Counted from the stretch's first letter, positions 35,637 through 44,643 are shown. The stretch: DNA of 64,000 nt from Pseudomonadota bacterium (GCA_030653935.1 JAURYL010000113.1:1-64000); one strand, 5' to 3'. Numbers and translations: made by a program. The notes: generated from the sequence alone by a model not told the origin.

Positions 35637-35906
35637 ATGAAGCCTCGCACCTCTGCTGGACAGCGTAGTTCAACCCAGACGCCGCGCCGCGAATGCGCCC
35701 GCGATTCCGTCGCCGATGTGGACCCGATGAGCATCGATGTCCGCATCGGCGACCACTCGGAAGCGCCGCTGGAGCACTGGCAAGACCAACTCAAGGAAAA
35801 GCAACGCAAGCGCGGCCCGCGCTCGAAAAAACCGGAATCCCCAAACCGGCCGCCACCGGCGCCAGACGCGCTGATCGACGATTACGCCGGGCCACGCGCA
35901 GCGTAG
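35637..35906 (+). CDS. Possible small basic protein
   Basis: 89 residues, rich in Arg, Lys and Pro (LKEKQRKRGPRSKKPESPNRPPP), with a short acidic middle. There is no recognised domain and the ribosome site is weak (GGAAATCTGACC). Its TAG stop comes from the start of a dispersed repeat. It could be a real small protein or chance. Confidence 0.35.
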   Translation: MKPRTSAGQRSSTQTPRRECARDSVADVDPMSIDVRIGDHSEAPLEHWQDQLKEKQRKRGPRSKKPESPNRPPPAPDALIDDYAGPRAA

Positions 35907-36000
35907 CCCGGTAGCCGGATGGGTTGAGCGATAGCGAAACCCATCATGCGACGGTGCGGATGGGGTTGATGGGTTTCGCTATCGCTCAACCCATCCTACG
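35903..36000. repeat. Palindromic repeat, family F (GATGGGTTGAGCGATAGCG)
   Basis: GATGGGTTGAGCGATAGCG... (35918-35945) and its exact inverse (35968-35995) form a 28-bp stem around a 22-nt loop, preceded by GTAGCCCGGTAGCC and ended by CTACG. It lies between the glycan island and the flagellar DUF2802 operon. Confidence 0.9.
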
Positions 36001-36094
36001 ACTACTTTATCGGCAGTGCCTCATTGGCAGGGGGCCGGCCCGTGGCGTCGTTGCTTCGCGGCAGTCATGCGCATTCAACGGCCGTTTCCTGGAT

Positions 36095-36121
36095 TAAAGA
36101 ATTCCCCCCATAGGCCGTTAT
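36095..36121 (+). promoter_or_regulatory. Sigma28-type promoter of the DUF2802-fliK-fhlB operon
   Basis: TAAAGAAT (36095-36102), an 11-nt spacer, then GCCGTTAT (36114-36121). Six of eight bases match consensus in each box at the exact spacing. It lies 42 bp upstream of the first ATG. Confidence 0.75.
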
Positions 36122-36163
36122 GGCCTTGTCTCCCGCCCCTTTTTTATCGGACAACGCGTTTTT

Positions 36164-36532
36164 ATGTTGGATCAACTCACCCTTTCCGGTCGTGAACTGC
36201 TCGTTTTCGTGATCCTCGCCGGGGTCTTCGCCACGGTGTTGTATCTCCTGGAAACGTTGCTGTTCTCGCGCCGCCGCAAGTCCGCCGCGCGGATGGAACA
36301 GGACGCGCGTTTTTTGGCCCTGCAAGTCGAACTCGCCGAGGTCAGGACGCGGCTGGAGTTGCTGGAGGCGAAGCCACCGGTGGAATCCTCGTTCGACACC
36401 CAGGCCGTCACTTATGCCGAGGCCATGCGTCTGGCGCGGGAAGGCGTCTCGGCGTCCGATCTGGCCGGGCGGCTCGGCATCTCCCGCAGTGAAGCCGAAC
36501 TCATCATCGCCTTGCGGCACGCCGATTCATGA
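36164..36532 (+). CDS. DUF2802 family membrane protein
   Basis: 122 residues: an N-terminal transmembrane helix (about 12-32, LLVFVILAGVFATVLYLLETLLF), a coiled-coil stretch (about 42-66) and a C-terminal HTH-like part (YAEAMRLAREGVSASDLAGRLGISRSEAELI). This layout is typical of DUF2802, usually encoded among flagellar and chemotaxis genes in beta/gammaproteobacteria. The function is unknown. It overlaps the FliK-like gene by 4 bp. Confidence 0.88.
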   Translation: MLDQLTLSGRELLVFVILAGVFATVLYLLETLLFSRRRKSAARMEQDARFLALQVELAEVRTRLELLEAKPPVESSFDTQAVTYAEAMRLAREGVSASDLAGRLGISRSEAELIIALRHADS

Positions 36533-37734
36533 ATCTCTCCGCCCTGCCGCAGTTGCTCACCGCCTGGCTGAAAACTCAGGGCGCCGAGTTGCTGGAGGCG
36601 GGCAAGAACGCGCCGGCGGCGAACAAGGAAGCCTTTCAGCCGGGTGCGAGTTATCAGGGCAAGGTGCTGGAAAACCTGGCGAACGGCCGCAACCTGGTCC
36701 AGGTCGGTGGCCAGAACGTCAGCATGGCCTTGCCGCGCGGCACCCAGGCCGGCGACACGGTGCGCCTGACCTTTCTCCATAACACGCCGCGTCCCACCTT
36801 CATCATGGAACGGCCGGCGGTCAGCGCCGTGCAGCCGGTGCGGCTGTCGCAGAGCGCGCAGCAACTCACCGCCCTGGCGCAACTGGCGCGACCGAGCGCC
36901 ACCGCTTCGGCGGCGCCACCGCCCACCTCGCCCAGCGCCGCGCAACTCGCGCAGGCCGGCGTTGCCGCGCAACGGCCCATCCTCGGCAATACCGCACCCT
37001 TGGCGAATCCGCCTTCGCTCAGCGGCGGCGGCACCTTGCCGATGAACGCATTGACCGGCGCTTTCGCCTCCGCCACCGCCCTGACCGGCGGCACACCGGT
37101 CGCCGGCACCCGCGCCGGCCTTGCCGCCGGCAGCACCACTTCCAACCTCGCCGCGCTGCAACCTGGCGTCTCCGACAGCCAGGCGGCCCTGCCGCAACGC
37201 CTGCACCAGACCTTGCGCGAAAGCGGTTTGTTCTACGAGGCGCACCTGGCGCGCTGGTCGCGCGGCACCTTCGAGCTGGCCGATCTGCGCAATGAACCCC
37301 AGTCCCGCTTCGTCGCCGGCGGCCATGCCATGGCCACGGCCGCCGGTCTCACCGGCATGCCGGAGGAAGCCGCGCGCCTGGCTGGTCGCCAGTTGCTGAT
37401 GCTGGAAGGCGCGCCGTTCTTCTGGCAGGGCTTTGCCTGGCCCGGACAGTGGTTGGAGTGGCAGGTGCGGGAACAGTCGGGTGGCGCGGGCGACGGCGAG
37501 GACGACGTCAATACCTGGGCCACCGAATTGCGCCTGACCCTGCCGCGCATGGGTGGCATCACCGCCCGACTGTCGCTGGCGGGCGAGCGGCTCACCGTCG
37601 GCTTGAGCGCGACCGAGACCAGTACCCAGGAAGCGCTGCGCGCGGCCTTGCCGGCGCTGGAGCAGGCGTTGACGGCGGCGGGCCTGAAACCGGCCGGACT
37701 CGGGGTCGGTCAGGCGGATGCGCTCGCGGCCTGA
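36529..37734 (+). CDS. Flagellar hook-length control protein (FliK-like)
   Basis: 401 residues. The long Ala/Pro/Ser-rich low-complexity middle (about 95-220) is as expected for a molecular ruler. The C-terminal domain (about 300-395) has LRLTLPRMGGITARLSLAGERLTVGLSATETSTQEALRAALPALEQALTAAGL, matching the Flg_hook fold. A second and more classical fliK lies at 60594, so this one may serve another role or be a paralogue. It overlaps the FhlB-like gene by 17 bp. Confidence 0.85.
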   Translation: MNLSALPQLLTAWLKTQGAELLEAGKNAPAANKEAFQPGASYQGKVLENLANGRNLVQVGGQNVSMALPRGTQAGDTVRLTFLHNTPRPTFIMERPAVSAVQPVRLSQSAQQLTALAQLARPSATASAAPPPTSPSAAQLAQAGVAAQRPILGNTAPLANPPSLSGGGTLPMNALTGAFASATALTGGTPVAGTRAGLAAGSTTSNLAALQPGVSDSQAALPQRLHQTLRESGLFYEAHLARWSRGTFELADLRNEPQSRFVAGGHAMATAAGLTGMPEEAARLAGRQLLMLEGAPFFWQGFAWPGQWLEWQVREQSGGAGDGEDDVNTWATELRLTLPRMGGITARLSLAGERLTVGLSATETSTQEALRAALPALEQALTAAGLKPAGLGVGQADALAA

Positions 37735-38005
37735 GCCTGTTTCCCAGGCCGTCGCCCTGGTCTATGACCCGGACGACGGCGCGCCCCGCGTCCTCGCCAA
37801 GGGACGCGGCCTTCTGGCCGAGGAGATCATCGCCCGTGCCCAGTCCGCCGGCGTCTTCGTGCATGAATCGCCGGAACTGGTCTCGCTGTTGATGCAGGTG
37901 GACATGGACGCGCGTATTCCCCCGGAGTTGTACATCGCCGTGGCGGAGTTGCTGGCCTGGCTGTATCAACTGGAGCAGCAGGTTGAACCTGGAAACGGCG
38001 GTTGA
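37718..38005 (+). CDS. FhlB-like protein (FlhB C-terminal-domain homologue)
   Basis: 95 residues similar to the cytoplasmic C-terminal part of FlhB/EscU: VALVYDPDDGAPRVLAKGRGLLAEEIIARAQSAGVFVHESPELVSLL, with DARIPPELYIAVAELLAWLY following. There is no NPTH autocleavage motif and no membrane part. Such stand-alone FhlB proteins accompany FliK-like genes and are thought to affect export specificity. Confidence 0.88.
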   Translation: MRSRPEPVSQAVALVYDPDDGAPRVLAKGRGLLAEEIIARAQSAGVFVHESPELVSLLMQVDMDARIPPELYIAVAELLAWLYQLEQQVEPGNGG

Positions 38006-38042
38006 ACGGTACGAGCGGGATGAGTTGGAAATGGCCGCTTTG

Positions 38043-38180
38043 GGAAGCGCTGTTTTATTCCGTCATGCCCGCGAAGGCGGGCATCCAGATTGTTGATTTA
38101 ACTGGGTTCCCGCCGCAGCCTGCCCTCGAATGGGGTAATCGGGGGCGGGAACGACGGATGAGGAATAAATCAGCGTTTCC
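38043..38180. mobile_element. Small inverted-repeat element (MITE-like), family G
   Basis: GGAAGCGCTGTTTTATTCC (38043-38061) and the inverse of GGAATAAATCAGCGTTTCC (38162-38180) match at 17 of 19 bases. Inside is CGTCATGCCCGCGAAGGCGGGCAT, a common repeat type. It fills the gap between the fhlB-like gene and the convergent NusG-II gene. Confidence 0.8.
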
Positions 38181-38543
38181 TTAGTAGTTGAGCGTGTCGT
38201 AACCCGCCGCCGCGTTTTCGACGCTGACCCGATTGGGCAGGCAGACGGCGGCGCCGCCCGGGGGGATCCAGCCTTGTCGCACGCAGAGTTGACGCGGACT
38301 GGGGTCGTCGGCGACGCGGACACGGCCGCCGTGAATCTCGATGCGGCTGGTGCCCAGCGGGCCCTTGATTTCCAGTTGGCGATTCAGACGCAGGCTGGCT
38401 TCTTCCACCACCTTGCCGTCCAGCCGCACAACCACGCGGCCTTCCAGGCTGTCAGCCTGGCGCAGCCAGAGACCAGCGACCAGAGCGAGCCCGGCGAGCA
38501 GAATCAGCCAGTCGCCCGGACGCGGCGGCGCGAGTCGTAACAT
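38181..38543 (-). CDS. NusG domain II-containing membrane-anchored protein
   Basis: 120 residues. An N-terminal transmembrane helix (about 12-28, LILLAGLALVAGLWL) leads to a beta-rich domain with LEIKGPLGTSRIEIHGGRVRVADDPSPRQLCVRQGWIPPGGAAVCLPNRVSVE. This is the NusG_II pattern including the paired Cys. The function is unknown; similar proteins occur near Rnf and respiratory genes. It lies 4 bp downstream of rapZ on the same strand, so it may be co-transcribed. Confidence 0.85.
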   Translation of the reverse strand: MLRLAPPRPGDWLILLAGLALVAGLWLRQADSLEGRVVVRLDGKVVEEASLRLNRQLEIKGPLGTSRIEIHGGRVRVADDPSPRQLCVRQGWIPPGGAAVCLPNRVSVENAAAGYDTLNY

Positions 38544-38547
38544 GGGT

Positions 38548-39381
38548 TCAAGACAGCTCCCGATGCCGGATCAGGACCTGCTGGACTTCATGGAAGTGGT
38601 CGGCCAGGACTTCCGCGATATACACGGAACGGTGCTGGCCGCCGGTACAGCCGATTCCGACGGTGAAGTAGCTGCGGTTGTCCTTGATGTAGGCGGGCAG
38701 CCACTTGGCGACGAAGGCGCGAATGTCCTCCAGCATGGCTGTCACTTCCTTCTGGCCTTGCAGGTAGGCGATGACCGGGGCATCGCGGCCGGTCAGCGGT
38801 TTGAGATAGGGGTCGTAATGCGGATTCGGCAGGCAACGCACGTCGAATACCAGGTCGGCATCCATCGGGATGCCGTGTTTGAAGCCGAACGATTCAAACA
38901 CCAGGGTAAAACTGGCGCTGTGCAGATCGAGGAAGTCCTTGATCCAGGTGCGCAGGTTGTTGGCGGAGAGGTCACTGGTGTCCATCAGGTGCGCGTTTCC
39001 GGAGATTCGCGAGAGCATTTCCCGCTCCTGGCGGATGCATTCCTCCAGCGAGCGTTCGCCGGTGTTGAGTGGGTGGCGCCGCCGGGTTTCCGAGAATCGC
39101 GTGACCAGGGTTTCATCCTTGGCGGTCAGGAAGATGATCCGCAGGTCGACCTTGCTGCGCAGACGCTCCAGTTCATCCGGTAACCCGACCAGGGTGGCGC
39201 CGCTGCGCGAGTCGATGCTCAGGGCCGCGTCCTGGATGCCGAGCAGGCGCAGATACTCCACCGCTTCCGGGAGCAGGGCCGCGGGCAGGTTGTCGACGCA
39301 ATAGAAGTTTGCGTCTTCCATCGCCTTGAGGGCGACACTCTTGCCGGACCCGGATAGTCCACTGACGACGACGACACGCAT
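38548..39381 (-). CDS. rapZ: RNase adapter protein RapZ
   Basis: A nucleotide-binding protein (YvcJ/RapZ) that in E. coli guides RNase E to GlmZ sRNA and controls glucosamine-6-phosphate synthesis. The 277 residues have the P-loop GLSGSGKSVAL, then FLTAKDETLVTRFSETRRRHPL, FESFGFKHGIPMDADLVFDVRCLPNPHYDP and a C-terminal CTGGQHRSVYIAE sugar-phosphate-type site. In many proteobacteria it sits beside hprK/ptsN; here those are 11 kb away. Its link to UDP-GlcNAc supply is relevant to Pse and LPS synthesis. Confidence 0.96.
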   Translation of the reverse strand: MRVVVVSGLSGSGKSVALKAMEDANFYCVDNLPAALLPEAVEYLRLLGIQDAALSIDSRSGATLVGLPDELERLRSKVDLRIIFLTAKDETLVTRFSETRRRHPLNTGERSLEECIRQEREMLSRISGNAHLMDTSDLSANNLRTWIKDFLDLHSASFTLVFESFGFKHGIPMDADLVFDVRCLPNPHYDPYLKPLTGRDAPVIAYLQGQKEVTAMLEDIRAFVAKWLPAYIKDNRSYFTVGIGCTGGQHRSVYIAEVLADHFHEVQQVLIRHRELS

Positions 39382-39494
39382 GACTTCAAAACACCGCTGT
39401 TGTGGGATACGGAATTATCCGGATATTGCCTGTTGCATGTGGCAATACGCTTTCCCTGGTTGTGATCTGATCGCGCCGGGTTGCGTGGCCGCGC

Positions 39495-40499
39495 CTATTC
39501 ATCGGCGGTTTTTTGGTAGCGTGCGAGGGTGGCAGCGGCCTGTTCCCGTACCCGGGTTCGCAGTTCTTCGGGCGCCAGCACCTCGCAATCCGGACCGTAT
39601 TTCAGGATGTCCATGATCAGTTCCCGGTCGTCCGCATAGGGCAATTCCAGCAGATAGGCGCCATCGTCTTGCAGGTGGCCTTTCTGTTTTGGGTGCCACT
39701 GCTCGCTGGTCAGCCAACGCGCGCGTTCGGGTGTGAAGCGCAGTCGCGCCCAGCGTACCCGACCACCGGAAAAGATGCCGTAACCGGCGCCAAGCACCTG
39801 GTTCAGCGATTTTTCCGCGATGTCGCGCGCGGGTTTTTCCAGAATCTCCGCGCGTTCGATGGCGTCCACGGAAAAATTGCGCAGCCCTCGGCGCAGATGG
39901 CACCAGGCATCGAGGTACCAGTTCTCGCGGTAATGCACCAGGCGCAGCGGCGAGACCTCGCGCTCGCTGACCGCATTGCTGCCGCGGGCGTGATAGGTGA
40001 TGAGCAGCCGCTTGCGTCGCAACAGCGCGGAGCCAACACGCTCGAACGCGTCGAGGTCCATTTTTCGCGCCGCCAAGCCGAGGATGCGGACGCGTTTTCG
40101 CACTTCCTCGGCGGTGTCGTCGGCCGTGCCCATGAGGCCGTTGAGACGCGCCATCAAGGGCTGCACATGCGGCCCGAGCAAGCCGCCCTGGTCCAGGCTG
40201 GCGAGCAGATGGCGCATCGTCAGCAGGGCATGGATTTCCCGGGCATTGAACCAGAGGCCGGGCAGTTTGAACTGCCCACCGCCGCGCGCCGCGCCCTCGC
40301 CACCCCGCCCGGAATAGCGATAGCCGCGCGCGTCGCGATCCCAGACGATGGGCGCGTTGAGGCGCGCGCGCAGGTAGAGCAGGTCACGTTTGAGGGTGGC
40401 GCGCGAAACCTCCAACGCCGCCAGCAAGTCCTCGAAAGGCACCACAAGGCGTTCGGCGAGCAGTTGGTCGATCTTGTAGAAACGTTCGGTGCGATCCAT
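39495..40499 (-). CDS. WYL-domain transcriptional regulator (HTH_11/DeoR-type)
   Basis: 334 residues. N-terminal HTH: FEDLLAALEVSRATLKRDLLYLRARLNAPIVWDRDARGYRY. The WYL domain (about 160-235) has LLITYHARGSNAVSEREVSPLRLVHYRENWYLDAWCHLR. A WCX extension (about 240-330) ends in DCEVLAPEELRTRVREQAAATLARYQ. WYL regulators sense ligands such as nucleic acids or c-di-GMP-like molecules in some systems. The target is unknown, and no defence genes adjoin it. Confidence 0.9.
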   Translation of the reverse strand: MDRTERFYKIDQLLAERLVVPFEDLLAALEVSRATLKRDLLYLRARLNAPIVWDRDARGYRYSGRGGEGAARGGGQFKLPGLWFNAREIHALLTMRHLLASLDQGGLLGPHVQPLMARLNGLMGTADDTAEEVRKRVRILGLAARKMDLDAFERVGSALLRRKRLLITYHARGSNAVSEREVSPLRLVHYRENWYLDAWCHLRRGLRNFSVDAIERAEILEKPARDIAEKSLNQVLGAGYGIFSGGRVRWARLRFTPERARWLTSEQWHPKQKGHLQDDGAYLLELPYADDRELIMDILKYGPDCEVLAPEELRTRVREQAAATLARYQKTADE

Positions 40500-40648
40500 T
40501 CGGGAATCCTAGTGGCCTGCCGGTTGGCGTATCTCGCCAACCCGGGAAATCGTGCTCAGGCCGCGCCGTGAGCGGCTTCCCGTGTGGCTCATCTGGTGAG
40601 CCCTTGGGCGCGCATCATATCTCCACCCTGAACGTATTGGAGACCGAA

Positions 40649-40801
40649 ATGAATACCACCGATCTGACCGCTCGCCTTTCCCGTGTGATCTACCCCCTGA
40701 TGATCGCGGCCGGCGTGGTCTGGGGCGCGACAGGTGAGGCGGGAACGGCGCTGGCGGCGCTGACCCTGGGGCTTGCCGGCGCGATCAGGCTGACGCGTTA
40801 G
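40649..40801 (+). CDS. Small membrane protein
   Basis: 50 residues from ATG 40649 (MNTTDLTARLSR), preceded by GGAGACC; the tracked start at 40568 is less likely. Two short hydrophobic stretches (IYPLMIAAGVVWGATG and ALAALTLGLAGAI) suggest a small two-helix membrane protein. It converges with and overlaps the OsmC gene by 17 bp. No function is recognised. Confidence 0.6.
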   Translation: MNTTDLTARLSRVIYPLMIAAGVVWGATGEAGTALAALTLGLAGAIRLTR

Positions 40802-41222
40802 CGGCATCTTCCTCGATGATCTCGAAGTCATGGGTCATCTCGGCGGTCTTGCCCAGGATGATGCTGGCGGAACAGTATTTTTCCGCCGACAGTTTGATGG
40901 CGCGATCAACCAGTTCCGGTTTCACGCCGCGTCCGCGCAGCGTGAAGTGCATGTGGATCTTCGTGAACACCTTGGGATGATCACCGGCCCGTTCGGCGCT
41001 CACTTCCACCTCGCAGGCGGTCACGTCCTGGCGGCTTTTTTTCAGGATCATCACCACATCCACCGAGGTGCAGCCACCGGCGCCCATCAACAGCATTTCC
41101 ATCGGCCGCGGCCCCATGTTGCGGCCGCCGATTTCCGGCGAACCGTCCATGATCATGGCGTGGCCGCTCTCCGACTCGGCCATGAAACAGACGTTCTCGA
41201 CCCATTTGACGCGGGATTTCAT
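40785..41222 (-). CDS. OsmC-family protein
   Basis: 145 residues of the OsmC/Ohr fold (YhfA type). Motifs are GPRPMEMLLMGAGGCTSVDVVMILKKSRQ with the first reactive Cys, and a second Cys in SAEKYCSASIILGKTAEMTHDFEI. Proteins of this family reduce organic peroxides or have unknown roles. YhfA-like members lack a proven substrate. The gene is downstream of the DUF218 gene on the same strand with a 14-bp gap, so it probably shares its transcript. Confidence 0.88.
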   Translation of the reverse strand: MKSRVKWVENVCFMAESESGHAMIMDGSPEIGGRNMGPRPMEMLLMGAGGCTSVDVVMILKKSRQDVTACEVEVSAERAGDHPKVFTKIHMHFTLRGRGVKPELVDRAIKLSAEKYCSASIILGKTAEMTHDFEIIEEDAANASA

Positions 41223-41236
41223 TGCGATTCTCCTGA

Positions 41237-41983
41237 TTAAAAACGAAAGCGATACCAGACCAGGCCGATGCCTTCATGCATGGCCAGGTAACTGTCGTAA
41301 AGGCCCTTGGCGCTGGGCACGAAATCCATCAGTGTCGGGCCGTGGTCTAGCGAATAGCCGGTCCCGGCCGCGACCACAAGCAAGCCTTCCCGCTCGAATT
41401 CCGGCAACGCGCGCGGTAAATGCCAGGCGTGGCTGACCAGATAAATGCGCCGGATGCCCGCCATTTTCAGCAACTTGGCGGAGAACATCGCATTTTCGCG
41501 TGTGGTGTTGGAACGTTCTTCCACCCAGCGCACCTTCACGCCGAATTCACGTTCCAGTACCTCTCGCATCAGCTGTCCCTCGGGTCGACCGCCCTCGGGG
41601 CTGCCGCCGGTCACCAGCAGCGGCTTCCCCAGCTTGCGCGCCAGCCAGGCGCCATAGCGAACCCGCTCCAGGGTGAGCCTGCCCACCGTGTCGCCGCCGT
41701 ATTCCAGCGTATCGGAATACCTGCCGCCGCCCAGAATCACGATGGCATCGGCCTCCGAACCGGTGAGTGGGGTGGCGGGCGGCTTCAAGGCATCGAGCAT
41801 TTTCTCCGCCACGAAGGGCGTCGCCAGCAGGCACAATGCGGCCAGGCTGAAACCGATCAAGGCCTTGCCCAGCCGTCGCCGGCGCTTGAGCAGCAGCAGC
41901 CCGAAACCGCCGACAAGCAGCAGATTCAGCGGCGGCAGCAGGAACGCCGCGATGAAATTGGTGACCAACCAAGTGAGTGACAT
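41237..41983 (-). CDS. YdcF/ElyC-like DUF218 membrane protein
   Basis: 248 residues. Two N-terminal membrane helices (about 8-31 and 38-58) precede a DUF218 domain with [56 protein letters not shown] and [17 protein letters not shown]. ElyC of E. coli, a relative, affects peptidoglycan and envelope precursor metabolism. The start [10 protein letters not shown] is kept; it is divergent from rplM. Confidence 0.88.
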   Translation of the reverse strand: MSLTWLVTNFIAAFLLPPLNLLLVGGFGLLLLKRRRRLGKALIGFSLAALCLLATPFVAEKMLDALKPPATPLTGSEADAIVILGGGRYSDTLEYGGDTVGRLTLERVRYGAWLARKLGKPLLVTGGSPEGGRPEGQLMREVLEREFGVKVRWVEERSNTTRENAMFSAKLLKMAGIRRIYLVSHAWHLPRALPEFEREGLLVVAAGTGYSLDHGPTLMDFVPSAKGLYDSYLAMHEGIGLVWYRFRF

Positions 41984-42027
41984 GGGCCGCGATTATCCGG
42001 ATGCCTTCCTTTTCGGCAAATACCGGT

Positions 42028-42057
42028 TTGACATGAAAATAGAAAACCCAATAGAAT
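42028..42057 (+). promoter_or_regulatory. Sigma70 promoter of rplM-rpsI
   Basis: TTGACA (42028-42033), an 18-nt AT-rich spacer, then TAGAAT (42052-42057), 38 bp before the rplM ATG. This leaves a leader of about 30 nt. Confidence 0.85.
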
Positions 42058-42095
42058 CCGCCGCTTTCCGAAGTCCCCAATTCTGGTACATAGAT

Positions 42096-42524
42096 ATGAA
42101 AACCTTCTCCGCTAAGCCCCACGAAGTCCAGCATGACTGGTACTTGGTGGACGGCACCGACAAGGTGCTGGGACGTCTGGCGTCCGAGATCGCTCACCGT
42201 CTGCGCGGCAAGCACAAGGCCATCTTCACGCCGCACGTTGATACCGGTGACTACATTGTCGTGGTCAACGTCGAGAAACTGCGCGTGACCGGTAACAAGT
42301 CCGAAGGCAAGAAATACTACAGCCACACCGGTTACCCCGGCGGCATCAACGAGACCACTTTCGGCAAGATGCAGGACCGTTTCCCCGGCCGCGCGCTGGA
42401 GAAGGCCGTTAAAGGTATGCTGCCCAAGGGTCCCCTGGGCTATGCAATGATCAAGAAACTCAAGGTCTATGCCGGCGGCGCTCACCCGCACACCGCGCAG
42501 CAGCCCAAAACTCTGGAAATCTGA
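42096..42524 (+). CDS. rplM: 50S ribosomal protein L13
   Basis: 142 residues, start ATG 42096 ([20 protein letters not shown]); the tracked start at 41673 is in the divergent gene. Family motifs are [32 protein letters not shown] and [13 protein letters not shown]13 is an early 50S assembly protein. It is followed 8 bp later by rpsI, the universal pair. Confidence 0.98.
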   Translation: MKTFSAKPHEVQHDWYLVDGTDKVLGRLASEIAHRLRGKHKAIFTPHVDTGDYIVVVNVEKLRVTGNKSEGKKYYSHTGYPGGINETTFGKMQDRFPGRALEKAVKGMLPKGPLGYAMIKKLKVYAGGAHPHTAQQPKTLEI

Positions 42525-42532
42525 GGTCCTGA

Positions 42533-42925
42533 ATGATCGGTAACTACTACTACGGCACCGGCCGCCGCAAGAGCTCCGTCGCTCGCGTGTTCATGAAGGC
42601 GGGTTCCGGCAACATCGTCGTCAACGGCAAGCCCGTCGACCTCTACTTTGCCCGCGAAACCGGCCGCATGATCGTGCGCCAGCCCCTGGTGCTGACCGAG
42701 CGTACCGCCACCTTCGACATCATGGTGAACGTCAACGGCGGCGGTGAAACCGGCCAAGCCGGCGCGGTTCGCCACGGCATCACCCGCGCCCTGATCGAAT
42801 ACGACGCGGAGCTGAAGAGCTCGCTGAAAAAAGCCGGTCTGGTGACCCGCGATGCCCGCGAAGTGGAACGCAAGAAAGTCGGCTTCCACAAGGCGCGCCG
42901 TCGCAAGCAGTTCTCCAAGCGTTAA
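42533..42925 (+). CDS. rpsI: 30S ribosomal protein S9
   Basis: 130 residues, starting [20 protein letters not shown] and ending in the typical basic tail RRKQFSKR that reaches the P-site t[22 protein letters not shown] is conserved. Co-transcribed with rplM and closed by a strong terminator. Confidence 0.98.
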   Translation: MIGNYYYGTGRRKSSVARVFMKAGSGNIVVNGKPVDLYFARETGRMIVRQPLVLTERTATFDIMVNVNGGGETGQAGAVRHGITRALIEYDAELKSSLKKAGLVTRDAREVERKKVGFHKARRRKQFSKR

Positions 42926-42945
42926 TTCGCTTTGGATATTCGAGA

Positions 42946-42968
42946 AGGCCGCCCGAGGGCGGCTTTTT
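42946..42968 (+). terminator. Rho-independent terminator of rplM-rpsI
   Basis: GCCGCC and GGCGGC form a stem around CGAG, followed by TTTTTCG. Confidence 0.9.
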
Positions 42969-42996
42969 CGTTTCTGTTTCTAGGAGATTTAGAGCC

Positions 42997-43076
42997 GTAG
43001 CCCGGATGCAGCGCAGCGGAATCCGGGGGTTGCACGCTCCGAATCTCCGGATTCCGCTACGCTGCATCCGGGCTAC
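42997..43076. repeat. Palindromic repeat, family C
   Basis: GTAGCCCGGATGCAGCGCAG at the left and its inverse-like CTACGCTGCATCCGGGCTAC at the right. It lies between rpsI and argC. Confidence 0.9.
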
Positions 43077-43114
43077 GTGTTTGGTTCCGGCTCTTCCGGT
43101 TTAGGAGATTTAGC

Positions 43115-44143
43115 ATGATCAAGGTAGGCATCGTCGGCGGCACCGGCTACACCGGGGTCGAACTACTCAGGCTGCTCGCGCAGCACCCCGAGGTCGAACT
43201 GACCGCCATTACTTCGCGCAAGGAATCCGGCATGCCGGTGGCGGACATGTTTCCGTCGCTGCGCGGCCGCGTTTCCCTGGCCTTCACCACACCGGACGAA
43301 GCGCCGCTGAAATCCTGTGACGTGGTGTTCTTCGCCACCCCCAACGGCATCGCCATGCAACAGACGCGTGAACTGCTCGATGCCGGGGTCAAGGTCATTG
43401 ACCTGGCCGCCGACTTCCGCATCCAGGACATCGCCGAGTGGTCGAAGTGGTATGGCATGGAACACGCCTGCCCGGATCTGGTGGCGGAAGCGGTCTATGG
43501 CCTGCCCGAGATCAACCGGGAAAAAATCAAGGGCGCGCGTCTGATCGCCAACCCCGGTTGCTATCCCACCGCCGTGCAACTGGGCTTCTTGCCGCTGGTC
43601 GAGGCCGGCGTGGTCGAGACCGGCTGGATGGTGGCCGACTGCAAATCCGGCGTCTCCGGCGCCGGCCGCAAGGCGGAAATCGGCGCGCTGTTCGCCGAGT
43701 CCTCCGATACCTTCAAGGCTTATGCCGTGCCGGGGCACCGCCACTGGCCGGAAATTCGCCAGGGCCTCAATCGAATGGCTGGAAACGATGTCGGGCTGAC
43801 CTTCGTGCCCCACCTCACCCCCCTGATCCGCGGCATCCACGCCACCCTGTACTGCAAGCTGAGCCGCGACGTGGATTTGCAGGCGCTGTTCGAGGCGCGC
43901 TATGCCAACGAGTACTTCGTCGACGTGTTGCCCGCGAAGTCGCATCCCGAGACCCGTTCCGTGCGCGCGTCCAACCTGTGCCGCATCGCCGTGCACCGGC
44001 CACAGGGAGGAGACACCGTGGTGGTGTTGTCGGTGATCGACAACCTGGTGAAAGGCGCGGCCGGCCAGGCGGTGCAGAACATGAACCTCATGTTTGACCT
44101 GCCGGAAAACATGGCGCTCACGCAAATTCCGGTAATGCCTTGA
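43115..44143 (+). CDS. argC: N-acetyl-gamma-glutamyl-phosphate reductase
   Basis: An NADPH-dependent enzyme of arginine synthesis (third step). The 342 residues have the Rossmann opening [20 protein letters not shown], the catalytic Cys loop [13 protein letters not shown] (Cys near 149), and HFVPH-type [19 protein letters not shown]. The position after rplM-rpsI and before erpA is typical of betaproteobacteria. Confidence 0.97.
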   Translation: MIKVGIVGGTGYTGVELLRLLAQHPEVELTAITSRKESGMPVADMFPSLRGRVSLAFTTPDEAPLKSCDVVFFATPNGIAMQQTRELLDAGVKVIDLAADFRIQDIAEWSKWYGMEHACPDLVAEAVYGLPEINREKIKGARLIANPGCYPTAVQLGFLPLVEAGVVETGWMVADCKSGVSGAGRKAEIGALFAESSDTFKAYAVPGHRHWPEIRQGLNRMAGNDVGLTFVPHLTPLIRGIHATLYCKLSRDVDLQALFEARYANEYFVDVLPAKSHPETRSVRASNLCRIAVHRPQGGDTVVVLSVIDNLVKGAAGQAVQNMNLMFDLPENMALTQIPVMP

Positions 44144-44175
44144 TTTTTGTGCACGTATCCCCACTTAGCCCGTGG

Positions 44176-44204
44176 TTGACGGGCGCCGCCCCGGCGCCAA
44201 TAAT
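44176..44204 (+). promoter_or_regulatory. Probable sigma70 promoter of erpA
   Basis: TTGACG (44176-44181), a 17-nt GC-rich palindromic spacer (GGCGCCGCCCCGGCGCC), then AATAAT (44199-44204), 37 bp before the erpA ATG. The palindromic spacer could be an operator. Confidence 0.65.
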
Positions 44205-44240
44205 GCCCCGCACTTAGACCTGACATAGGAGTATCGCGAT

Positions 44241-44588
44241 ATGAATGCCGCGACCGAAATGAGTCCCTTCACTTTTACCGACAGCGCCGCCAGCAAGGTG
44301 AAGTCCCTGATCGAGGAAGAAGGTAACCCTGACCTGAAACTGCGCGTTTTCGTTACCGGCGGCGGTTGTTCCGGCTTCCAGTACGGCTTCACCTTCGATG
44401 AAGTGACCAACGAAGACGACATGATCATGGAAAAGAACGGCGTCACCCTGCTGGTCGATCCGATGAGCATGCAGTACATGATGGGCGCCGAAGTCGACTA
44501 CACCGAGGGCCTCGAAGGCGCTCAGTTCGTCATCAAGAACCCGACCGCCACCTCCACTTGTGGCTGCGGCTCTTCTTTCTCGACCTGA
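44241..44588 (+). CDS. erpA: Iron-sulfur cluster insertion protein ErpA
   Basis: An A-type Fe-S carrier delivering clusters to apo-proteins. The 115 residues carry the three ligand Cys: [13 protein letters not shown] and the C-terminal [10 protein letters not shown]. The N-terminal [17 protein letters not shown] is typical. It has its own promoter upstream and a terminator downstream. Confidence 0.96.
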   Translation: MNAATEMSPFTFTDSAASKVKSLIEEEGNPDLKLRVFVTGGGCSGFQYGFTFDEVTNEDDMIMEKNGVTLLVDPMSMQYMMGAEVDYTEGLEGAQFVIKNPTATSTCGCGSSFST

Positions 44589-44605
44589 TCCCGGTTCGAC
44601 CCATC

Positions 44606-44628
44606 AAGGCGGCGCAAGCCGCCTTTTT
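44606..44628 (+). terminator. Rho-independent terminator after erpA
   Basis: AAGGCGGC-GCAA-GCCGCCTTTTTC is a perfect stem with a four-base loop and a T-run, between erpA and yacG. Confidence 0.9.
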
Positions 44629-44643
44629 CGTTTGGAGACGCCG

